A stretch of 64,000 bases of DNA, from contig NZ_CP032829.1 of the NCBI RefSeq assembly GCF_003660165.1, positions 1,302,001 to 1,366,000 on the forward strand. The letters run 5' to 3'. The notes below the pieces were generated by a model, which was given only the letters and a program-made list of their open reading frames with translations, did not search any database and had not been told where the DNA came from. This document shows positions 1 to 6,938 of the stretch, piece by piece. The position numbers and the translations under genes were made by a program. Position 1 is the first letter of the stretch. Every line of letters begins with the position of its first letter. This DNA is from Sphingomonas paeninsulae. GTDB lineage: Bacteria; Pseudomonadota; Alphaproteobacteria; Sphingomonadales; Sphingomonadaceae.

Positions 1-1726
1 CGGCATCATTCAATGCGCGTACCTCGCCATTGGTGTGCGTCAGGATGATGCGGCTAGCTTCGGGATTGCCGATCCGGTCACGATCCCAGCGCTCGATCAG
101 ATCGGCGCGGGCGGCGTCGCGCGTGTCGGCGGCATGGACATGTCCCGTTTGATCATAGGCGTGAACGGCTTCGCCGGTCCGCCCCGTTGCCAGATGTCGC
201 GTCGCATCACGCTGCCAGTCCTCGCGCTGACGCCGAATCTCGGTAATTTCGATGGCGCCATGACGCTCGGCAATTGACCGGAATGCAGCGCCGGCCTCAA
301 TGGCTTGCAACTGTTCAGGATCACCAACGAGCACGACTTTGGTCCCGCGCTTTTCGGCTGCGCTGATGACGCGTTCCATCTGACGCGATCCGATCATGCC
401 AGCTTCGTCGATCACCAGCACATCGTGCGACGTCAGCAGATCGCGACCCTGTGCCCATTGATGTTCAAGGCTCGCGATCGTGCGCGACGCAATGCCTGAA
501 CCGCCTTCGAGGTTTTCAGCGGCGATACCCGACAGCGCGAGCCCGCGGACGTTATAGCCAGCGCCTTCCCACGCTTCGCGCGCGACACCGAGCATCGCCG
601 ATTTGCCGGTGCCAGCATACCCAATGACGACACCGAGACCTTTACCTTGGGTGACATGATCGAACGCGGCATGCTGCGCGCCCGACAAGACCATCCCGCG
701 CTGTCCGGCCAAGGAAATCGCGCGCTCGCGGAAACGTTCGCCGACGCCATGCCGTTCGCGCTCGGCTATCGCAGTGGTTGCGCGCTCAAGCCGCTGTTCG
801 GTTTCGATCATCGCACGGGACGTGAAGCGATCCTCGCCGCGTCCGTCCTTGCCCAAGGCAACAAGATCGGGTGACGCGCGCATCGCGGATGTCACGGCAT
901 CGAACTGGTTTCTGTCCTCGCTGTGGCGATGAACGAATATAGCGAGGTCGCGCCTGGTAAACGTCGCCTGCGTCCGCGTGATCGCGTCGAGCCCGATTGC
1001 GGGATTGGCGATGATCTTTACGCCGTTCTCACGCGCAATCTGCAACTGCTCTTCGACGCGTTCGGACGACAGTCCCTGTTCGGCCATCCGCGCGGCAGCG
1101 GGCCCCATCTTCGGCTGCGGTTCGAGCTCGATGCCTTGAGCTTCAAACGAGCGATGATCGATGCGCGCTTCGATATCCAATTCGGCCAGTCGTTGATTGG
1201 CACGCGCTGCCCAGCTTTCGCGCCAATGTTCGAGCAGCGATGTCGCATTCCAGTCGCGGACCTTTGGACCGAATCCCTCATCCGAAATCTCGCGCATCGT
1301 CAGCATGACATGCGCATGTGGCTTGGCTTCGCCATCGGCGCCGATATCCCAATGCACATTGAGGTCGGCGATCATGCCGCGCGATACGAATGCATCACGG
1401 ATAAAGTCGCGTGCGAGCGCGATGCCGTCTTCTTTCGACAGTTCGCGCGGCAACGCGAACTCGATCTCGCGCGCCAGCTGCGCGTCGATCCGCTTCTCCG
1501 CCAGCTCGACCGCATTCCACAGGTTTTCACGGTCGGAAAGTTCGGGCGCTGCGCCATCAGGCAGCATCACTTCGGAATGAACAACGCCCGCCTTGTTCGA
1601 AAAGTCATGATGCCGGTCGAGTCGTTGGTCGTGCAGCCGCGACGCCGAACGATAGGCAGCCGCTGCGAGCGCGCTCGAACCGGCAGCGCGCGAAATGACT
1701 TTGGCCGAGAAATGGTAGATCGCCAT
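1..1726 (-). CDS. traA: Ti-type conjugative relaxase/helicase TraA, N-terminal part (gene runs off the window)
   Basis: The frame is open from an ATG at 1726 to the left edge, so about 575 N-terminal residues are visible. Residues 1-220 are a MobA/MobL relaxase domain starting MAIYHFSAKVISR, with the metal-binding HAH motif at residues 137-139 inside PHAHVMLTMRE. The second part is a RecD/TraI-type helicase with a Walker A (GYAGTGKS, around residue 368) and a Walker B (VLVIDEAGMI, around 440). Such proteins nick oriT, stay bound to the 5' end and unwind the strand during conjugation. The gene is divergent from traC/traD-like genes, as on Ti plasmids and sphingomonad plasmids. It marks the left part of the window as a plasmid or an integrative conjugative element. 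The C-terminus lies outside the window. Confidence 0.93.
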   Translation of the reverse strand, partial: MAIYHFSAKVISRAAGSSALAAAAYRSASRLHDQRLDRHHDFSNKAGVVHSEVMLPDGAAPELSDRENLWNAVELAEKRIDAQLAREIEFALPRELSKEDGIALARDFIRDAFVSRGMIADLNVHWDIGADGEAKPHAHVMLTMREISDEGFGPKVRDWNATSLLEHWRESWAARANQRLAELDIEARIDHRSFEAQGIELEPQPKMGPAAARMAEQGLSSERVEEQLQIARENGVKIIANPAIGLDAITRTQATFTRRDLAIFVHRHSEDRNQFDAVTSAMRASPDLVALGKDGRGEDRFTSRAMIETEQRLERATTAIAERERHGVGERFRERAISLAGQRGMVLSGAQHAAFDHVTQGKGLGVVIGYAGTGKSAMLGVAREAWEGAGYNVRGLALSGIAAENLEGGSGIASRTIASLEHQWAQGRDLLTSHDVLVIDEAGMIGSRQMERVISAAEKRGTKVVLVGDPEQLQAIEAGAAFRSIAERHGAIEITEIRRQREDWQRDATRHLATGRTGEAVHAYDQTGHVHAADTRDAARADLIERWDRDRIGNPEASRIILTHTNGEVRALNDA

Positions 1727-1749
1727 GACGACAAACCATCTACACTATA

Positions 1750-1790
1750 AAGGCGACGTCGGCACGACGTATAAGCGCTCCCTCGACGAT
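1750..1790. other. candidate oriT (hairpin plus nic-like core) between divergent tra genes
   Basis: The 172-bp gap between traA and the traC-like gene holds a perfect 6-bp inverted repeat, ACGTCG-GCA-CGACGT, at 1756-1770. It is followed directly by TAAGCGCTCCCT at 1772-1783. That stretch matches 10 of 12 positions of the RSF1010-type nic core TAAGTGCGCCCT, a core known to be shared by Ti-plasmid oriTs. Hairpin plus adjacent nic core is the expected arrangement, and the position between divergent traA and traC/D is the classic Ti-plasmid oriT position. This is a sequence match recalled from family knowledge; nicking is not shown. Confidence 0.55.
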
Positions 1791-1898
1791 TTTCCATCGC
1801 CTCGGGACTTCGCCTTCCCATGAAGTGTCAGGCTATTTTAGCGTGACTGCAACTGGGTTATTTACGCAACACTTCGAAATTATCTTCAAGGACTGATG

Positions 1899-2201
1899 AT
1901 GCGTAAACCGCGTGACTATGATGCCGAGCTACAGGCGCTGACCGAAAAGGCGAAGGGCCTGAAGGAGCGCAAGGTTCGCAAGCTGGGTGAACTGGTTGTC
2001 GCGACGGGTGCCGACGCCCTGCCGCTCGAGATGCTGGCGGGTGTTTTGCTCGCCGCAGTCGAGACCGAGGATGCGAGCGCGAAGGAGGCTTGGCGTACAA
2101 AAGGCGCGGCGTTCTTTCAGGGGACACGTCAGTCTCCTGGACATACTGCACCGGACAAGACTGGCGTTGCGACGAACAACGGCGGCGCGGCATCGGATTG
2201 A
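1899..2201 (+). CDS. TraC-like conjugal transfer protein (DUF6437-like)
   Basis: This 100-residue hydrophilic protein begins MRKPRDYDAELQALTEKAK and is rich in K/E in its first half, with a short coiled-coil-like stretch (AELQALTEKAKGLKERKVRKLGELV). Proteins of this type are common in sphingomonad plasmids just upstream of traD and divergent from traA, where they are annotated as TraC or as DUF6437. AAGGA at 1888 favours the ATG at 1899 over the one at 1896. The probable role is as a relaxosome accessory protein at the adjacent oriT. That role is inferred from position; no catalytic motif is visible. Confidence 0.75.
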   Translation: MRKPRDYDAELQALTEKAKGLKERKVRKLGELVVATGADALPLEMLAGVLLAAVETEDASAKEAWRTKGAAFFQGTRQSPGHTAPDKTGVATNNGGAASD

Positions 2202-2235
2202 AGCCAGGTGTGCGCGCACTGACACGCGAGACTGG

Positions 2236-2475
2236 GTGGTGAAGCGTCGCGAGCGCACGCGCCAATTGATCGAACTTGGCGGTCTGATTACCAAGGTGGG
2301 GCTGATCGAGCTCACTCGCGATGATCGTGCAATGCTCTATGGTGCTTTGATCGAAATGGCGGCGCAGCTTCGGAATGATAGCGGCGAACAGACCGCCATG
2401 TTGTGGCGGCGACGAGGAAAGCGCGCGTTCGATCTGGATCAGCATGGCGACATTGATACATTAGCAAACTTCTAG
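2236..2475 (+). CDS. traD: TraD-like conjugal transfer protein (small, relaxosome-associated)
   Basis: The reading frame carries the typical TraD core, KRRERTRQLIELGGLITKVGL followed by ELTRDDRAMLYGALIEMA. This matches the small Ti-type TraD family (about 70 residues, not the F-plasmid coupling protein). No ATG lies upstream in frame. The GTG codons at 2236/2239 are the closest starts, and a TTG at 2167 overlapping the preceding gene is an alternative, so the exact start is uncertain. The gene follows the traC-like gene immediately and is probably co-transcribed with it. Confidence 0.6.
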   Translation: MVKRRERTRQLIELGGLITKVGLIELTRDDRAMLYGALIEMAAQLRNDSGEQTAMLWRRRGKRAFDLDQHGDIDTLANF

Positions 2476-2479
2476 GCGG

Positions 2480-2923
2480 TCACATTCCCGTGCGGCGTTC
2501 ATGGTCGAGCACTTTCAAGCGCAACGCCACGGCATCTTGATGGGCATTGTGCGGCGCTGCGCTTTCGCCAAAACCGAGTAGCGACGGATCGACCAGTTCA
2601 AACCTGATACCGCGGATCGGCTTCATCTGACCGGGACCTGTGACCAGCAAGCGTGCGGCATGCGCTATGTCTTCGGGCCAGTCCGCCACAAGCAATGGCT
2701 CGGGATCATCGAGCAGGTATGCGGCAAAGCGATTGGCAACTTCGGTGTGGGAGAGTGGCTTGGTTTGCAACGCTGGAATAACATTCATTGCAACCCACAG
2801 AGTTGGCTTCGGGCAGGCAATCGCTTCGTAGAAGGGCGCGATGCCCTCATCGGCAGGCACAAGCGCGATCGAGATCAGTTCCCCGCCGAAGCCGTTGAAT
2901 TCTGTATCGAGGAAGTAGCGCAT
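2480..2923 (-). CDS. 3'-5' exoribonuclease / DEDD-family exonuclease (RNase AS-like)
   Basis: The 147-residue protein starts MRYFLDTEFNGFGGELISIAL. This is the DxE exonuclease motif I of the DEDD superfamily, in the form seen in the RNase AS / 3'-5' exoribonuclease family. A central Asp (VADWPEDIAHAARL) and a C-terminal HNAHQDAVALR, which fits the H...D motif III of DEDDh enzymes, complete a plausible active site. It probably degrades RNA or single-stranded nucleic acid from the 3' end. It lies just downstream of, and on the same strand as, the HNH/ATPase defence-like genes, so it may be part of that cluster or an independent cargo gene. No clear ribosome-binding site is visible. Confidence 0.72.
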   Translation of the reverse strand: MRYFLDTEFNGFGGELISIALVPADEGIAPFYEAIACPKPTLWVAMNVIPALQTKPLSHTEVANRFAAYLLDDPEPLLVADWPEDIAHAARLLVTGPGQMKPIRGIRFELVDPSLLGFGESAAPHNAHQDAVALRLKVLDHERRTGM

Positions 2924-3636
2924 ATGTGAGCCCGACTGTCATTTGCAGCTACTGTTGGCAACCAGCAACGCAGTGTAATCTTTCCGATATGAGCAAAAGG
3001 GACATTACGCATTTCAGCGGCTCGAACGGCTGCAAACAGCAATGAATGCCGGACTTCGACAGACAGGTTAGTTGATGAGCTGGGGAGGCAGCACTGATGT
3101 TCCGGAAGACCCAGAAGGCGACATTCACGGCACCCCCTGTGGCTTCTGGGCTCCGGAAGCCGGTCGAAGTAGGGATGCAGGAGGGAATGCCGGGCGTCCG
3201 CCGGGAGCAGTTCCAGCTTGATGTGGTTGCAGGGGTGGCAGATCGGCACGAGGTTGCCCGGATACACCACCACGTCGTGGTGATGGGCCTGCGGCAGGAA
3301 GTGGTCGATCTCGTAGATTTCGCCGTCCAGGCAGAACGGGCAGCTCGAAGTCGAGACGCGCAGGTCGTCGTATGTTGAACGGCAGATGCCATTCGTTGCG
3401 ACGATGCGCTTCTCGTAGAGCGCCCCTGCGAGCGACTCCTCTGCCGCCGTCAAGGCGATCTGGACCACCGCGTGTGGGCCTTCGGCCTGCATCGTGGCGT
3501 CGTAGTCGACGCCCGCCCCCATCATGCGATCCTCGATGCCGGCCAGCACCGCCCTGTCGGCGTTGCGCTGGGTCTGCGAAATCGCCTTTCGATAAAGCGC
3601 GCGGTAGTCGATCGCCGGTGGGTTCAGGGCCCGCAC
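2875..3636 (-). CDS. HNH endonuclease (PtuB-like), partner of the adjacent ATPase
   Basis: A GTG at 3636 lies one base after the stop of the ATPase gene and fits better than an upstream in-frame start that would overlap it. From that start the protein has a treble-clef HNH domain: CPFC at residues 99-102, EIDHFLP around 109-115, then GNLVPICHPCNHIK (127-140). It therefore has paired CxxC zinc ligands and the catalytic DH. HNH proteins encoded directly after an AAA/ABC ATPase are typical of Septu (PtuA/PtuB) and some retrons, where the HNH protein is the nuclease effector. After HPYFDRLPE (residue 162) the remaining 90 residues are of low complexity and overlap the exonuclease gene. One extra base there would give a stop at 3125, so the true C-terminus may be much shorter. 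Confidence 0.8.
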   Translation of the reverse strand: MRALNPPAIDYRALYRKAISQTQRNADRAVLAGIEDRMMGAGVDYDATMQAEGPHAVVQIALTAAEESLAGALYEKRIVATNGICRSTYDDLRVSTSSCPFCLDGEIYEIDHFLPQAHHHDVVVYPGNLVPICHPCNHIKLELLPADARHSLLHPYFDRLPEPRSHRGCRECRLLGLPEHQCCLPSSSTNLSVEVRHSLLFAAVRAAEMRNVPFAHIGKITLRCWLPTVAANDSRAHICATSSIQNSTASAGN

Positions 3637-3637
3637 G

Positions 3638-5263
3638 TCAGTCCTTCTTGTAGGTGAGCGCACGCAGCAGCGCGCGGCCCTCCGCACCGATCTGAAAGCC
3701 GAAGGTCGCGTCGACCTCTTCGAAGTCGGCGTGGCGGGCCTCGTCGCTCAGCAACTTGTAGAAGCCGCTCTCCTCCACCTCGAGTCCAAACACCTTCCGG
3801 GTCAGGACGCTAACGTTCTCGGCGAAGGTCTCCTCCACGGGGCGCTCGGCCCGGAGGGAGCCGCCGCTTCCGAGGAGCCGCCACACCCGCTTCGCCGGAA
3901 CCTCCTGCAGGACGACCGGGGAGTGCGACGCCACGATCGCTACCGCGTTGATCTCCACGAGTAGCTCGGAGAGCGCACGCATAAACGAGCCTAGCAGGGG
4001 CGGATGGAGGTGTGTCTCCGGTTCATCCATCAGCACCAGCGACCGGTCGCTCACATTCTCGATCAGCCGCGTAATGGTGAGGAGAACGATCTTATGGCCT
4101 GAACTCATGTGCGGGATCTGCTGCTTCACGCGGTTCCGCGCTGTCGCGCCGTCCTCTCCCGCGACCTCGCTGGCGCGCAGGTCGCGGATGCCGGGGTCCG
4201 ACGAGAGCGTCGTCAGCGCTCTGACCCAGCGTCCGGTGCGCTTCTCGTCCTGAAAGATCGTGTCGAGCGCCTCTCGAAGGTCATCGTTGAGGTCTTCGGT
4301 CGACTTCACTCCGATCTTGTCTGTCGGGTTGCCTTTCTCGTCGTCGAGGAAGCGCTTCACGCCAACATAGTAATAGGGGAGCGACTTCTCGGTGCGTGCA
4401 CTGCCGCCGGCAATGGGGTCAAACCTGTCGAAAGCGCTAAATGATACGATGACAAGGTTCAGGAAGTCGCTGCTCGGATGGTCGATGTTCTCGTCGAACT
4501 CGAACCGTCCGGCTAGGCCGAAGGCCGCGGCCTGATTGTCGGTCAACGCGTCCGCCATCCCGGCCAAGATGCGTGTCTTGCCGACGCCGTTGCGGCCGAT
4601 CAGGACGTGCAAGTTCGTGGGCGGCTTCTTTCCGGGTACCACCACGAAGCGGAGCGAGAGTGTCGGCGCGGCAGGATCCGCACCGTCCTCGGCCTCTAGC
4701 ACGTAGTCGAAGGCGAAGGTCGTGAGTTCCGTTTCGCCGCGGAGAATGCGCGGGTAGACGACGAGCACGTCGTTCTCGGACGAGTTTCGCAGCAGCGAGA
4801 CTTTGAGCGCCGTCTCGCCCTTGAAGCGTTGGTAGCGGTCGGGCTCGAAGGTGAGGTCTCGGAGGCCGCTCAGGATCGCCTGGCGCGGGGCCGGAGGCAT
4901 CTTCATGAGCCTTAGGTAGTAGTTCCGGTCGTTACCCAGAGAGCAGTGTTTGTCGTCAAGCCCCTCCGTCGGCAGATCTAATTGGACGTAGCCGGCCTCC
5001 TGACCCCGGAACATAATCTGGGTCGCACCGAGGTCGTGCTCCAGCCCGTCCTCGTCGTAGGCGGTCACCTCGTGGGTCGTCTTGAAGCCGAAGTCGTCCC
5101 ACGTGTTCCAGGTGAGATAGCAGACGTCCCGTGTCCCAGCTGGGGTGCCGCCGCGCCGCTCGCGCAGGTAGAATTTCACTTGGTTCCTCCAGCGGTTGTC
5201 ATCGGCGGACGGACCCGTCGCGAACCGGGCAGACTCTTGCCCCGACTTGTTTTCTGGAGTCAC
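3638..5263 (-). CDS. AAA/ABC-type ATPase (PtuA / OLD-like), putative defence ATPase
   Basis: The 541-residue protein has Walker A GRNGVGKT at residues 223-230, an ABC-like signature (MSSGHK, 386-391), Walker B SLVLMDEPETHLHP (408-421) and an H-loop ASHSP around 445-449. This is the AAA_15/AAA_21 (OLD, RecF, PtuA) arrangement used by anti-phage ATPases. The first 210 residues carry no recognised domain. The only reasonable start is a GTG at 5263, which lies inside the 3' end of the upstream gene (65-nt overlap) and suggests translational coupling. The HNH gene begins one base after its stop. In Septu, PtuA and PtuB form a complex that acts on nucleic acids; the same is inferred here. Confidence 0.85.
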   Translation of the reverse strand: MTPENKSGQESARFATGPSADDNRWRNQVKFYLRERRGGTPAGTRDVCYLTWNTWDDFGFKTTHEVTAYDEDGLEHDLGATQIMFRGQEAGYVQLDLPTEGLDDKHCSLGNDRNYYLRLMKMPPAPRQAILSGLRDLTFEPDRYQRFKGETALKVSLLRNSSENDVLVVYPRILRGETELTTFAFDYVLEAEDGADPAAPTLSLRFVVVPGKKPPTNLHVLIGRNGVGKTRILAGMADALTDNQAAAFGLAGRFEFDENIDHPSSDFLNLVIVSFSAFDRFDPIAGGSARTEKSLPYYYVGVKRFLDDEKGNPTDKIGVKSTEDLNDDLREALDTIFQDEKRTGRWVRALTTLSSDPGIRDLRASEVAGEDGATARNRVKQQIPHMSSGHKIVLLTITRLIENVSDRSLVLMDEPETHLHPPLLGSFMRALSELLVEINAVAIVASHSPVVLQEVPAKRVWRLLGSGGSLRAERPVEETFAENVSVLTRKVFGLEVEESGFYKLLSDEARHADFEEVDATFGFQIGAEGRALLRALTYKKD

Positions 5264-6938
5264 GTTCCAAGCCGGACGGAAGGTCCGACGAGAGGATCGC
5301 GTCCTCGTAACCTGATTTCACCATCTTCGCGAGATTGCCTATCGCCATGATCTCCGCTCCCTCGCAGAGTCGTTCGAGCTGTCGTTGATATGCGCTTTGC
5401 ATCGGTTCCTCACTCCATACGTCCCGGCGCGACATCCTGGACCATAATGTTCGGCCTGGTCCGAACATTACACGACGGCGTCCGTTGTGCGTCTCGTCAA
5501 TGCCCAGGGGACGATGCGCGACCGCACTGAACACCTGATCGCCGATAATAGCGCTGCAGTATGCGAGGAAGCCGTCGAACCTCTCAGGTGCGTCCGGCTC
5601 GGGTCTGAAGTCGACGCGGATGACGCGGTTTGACGCCAGGGCCGCTAGGATCTGGAGGTCGCCCGCCGCATCCTGGACGTCCCCCATCCTGAACTCACCG
5701 GGGTCGCGCCCCGCGTCCGCGGCGATCGCCCGCGCGATGCCAGTGCCGAGCGCGATCCAGCTCCACGTCTCGGTCTGCCTGTTCCCTTTCATCCTTATCG
5801 CGCCGAGGTCGAGGTCGCTGCCATCGACGTTCACCTGGAGGGCCACGTCTGATTCCGGCTTGCTGGAGATGAGGTGCGCGAAGGCGCTTATCTCGTCGAG
5901 CCCGGCGCGGTCGTCAAGCCCGAGCGAGGCCTTGGCCCGCACTCGGTCGCGCGGTCCCACCGTGATGTCGAGGGCGCGCGATGCGACGCGGAAGGCCAGG
6001 GCCCCGCCGCTACTCGCGCTATAGAGCGTGGCCGGCAGCGGGACGCCCGCACCATCGGGCATCTCGATCCGCAACGTGCACTCGCGACCTTCGGGCATGA
6101 GGTGCAGCTTCACGTTGTGCTCGTCGATCTCCGGCCTGCGCGCGCGGATGCCGAACCGCTCGCTCGTATAGGTAAAGTGCTTCGCCTCGACCTCAGGCCG
6201 AAGGCCCAGCTGGACGTCGAGGAGCTCGTCCCCGCTCTGCAGCGCCAGAGTTATGCGCGCGGTCCCCCGATCCGACTCGAAGCCGACGAGGTCGACGAAC
6301 CGCCTCTTCGTGGCGGCATAGGGTTCGGCCACCGCGTTGATTTCCGACCTGATCCATTCCAACAGCCCGCTGCCGCGCTCATCCTCCGAACCGAAGGTGA
6401 GCGAGATCTGGACCTTGTGCGTGGCGGTCACGCCGTCCGCATCCGCCTGGCGTCCGGCCTTGAGCCAGTCCGCGATGACGCTACCCCAGACGTGCTTGGC
6501 AAAGTAGCGGGGCTGCACGCCGTCGAGCGCGACGAGCACGATGAACTGCGGAAGGTCTGACGTTGCGTGCCTCAGCGCGTTGGATAGGCTGATGGAGACT
6601 GTGCGGGGCGAACCCTCAGTCGTCTTGACCTGCACGGCCGCGACGAGGTGCGCGGGCTGCATGTCGATCGCGGCAAAGGGCGCGGGCCGGGCCGGGAACT
6701 CGATCAGCTTGTCCCAGCCGTTGTCGTCCTCGATCGAGCGGTTGCAGGTGACACCGGCGTCGGAACACATGACGTCGAACCTCTTCTCGCCGCGACGTCC
6801 GACATGGTGCGCCATCCAGCTGAGCGCGAGGTCGTCGCATCCGTCACCCAGCTGCCGGGTCAGCTGGCGGCCAAGCGCGACGACATCCGCCCAGCCAACC
6901 GAGGCATCCGTCGCCGTCGAGGGTGAAGTATCGGACAT
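5199..6938 (-). CDS. putative PD-(D/E)XK (DUF4365-like) nuclease-domain protein of the defence-like operon
   Basis: The protein has 579 residues. Its N-terminal part resembles the DUF4365 / restriction-endonuclease-like fold: GWDKLIEF at residues 75-81, then a strand ending in AVQVKTT (101-107), which gives the D...E...QVK pattern of that superfamily. The next segment (SISLSNALRHATSDLPQFIVLVAL) fits the rest of the fold. I do not recognise the C-terminal 450 residues, which look rich in beta strands. AGGAG lies 10 bases upstream of the ATG at 6938 and supports this start. It overlaps the 3' end of the upstream large gene by about 95 nt and the downstream ATPase gene by 65 nt. The tight packing implies one operon and probably one machine. 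Confidence 0.65.
   Translation of the reverse strand: MSDTSPSTATDASVGWADVVALGRQLTRQLGDGCDDLALSWMAHHVGRRGEKRFDVMCSDAGVTCNRSIEDDNGWDKLIEFPARPAPFAAIDMQPAHLVAAVQVKTTEGSPRTVSISLSNALRHATSDLPQFIVLVALDGVQPRYFAKHVWGSVIADWLKAGRQADADGVTATHKVQISLTFGSEDERGSGLLEWIRSEINAVAEPYAATKRRFVDLVGFESDRGTARITLALQSGDELLDVQLGLRPEVEAKHFTYTSERFGIRARRPEIDEHNVKLHLMPEGRECTLRIEMPDGAGVPLPATLYSASSGGALAFRVASRALDITVGPRDRVRAKASLGLDDRAGLDEISAFAHLISSKPESDVALQVNVDGSDLDLGAIRMKGNRQTETWSWIALGTGIARAIAADAGRDPGEFRMGDVQDAAGDLQILAALASNRVIRVDFRPEPDAPERFDGFLAYCSAIIGDQVFSAVAHRPLGIDETHNGRRRVMFGPGRTLWSRMSRRDVWSEEPMQSAYQRQLERLCEGAEIMAIGNLAKMVKSGYEDAILSSDLPSGLERDSRKQVGARVCPVRDGSVRR

Noticed and set aside
923-1750. 275-codon plus-strand frame over the relaxase
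   Set aside because: It is antisense to an unmistakable TraA sequence with relaxase and helicase motifs and has no family resemblance.
1858-2445. 195-codon minus frame antisense to traC/traD
   Set aside because: The plus-strand frames have clear TraC/TraD family patterns; the antisense frame has none.
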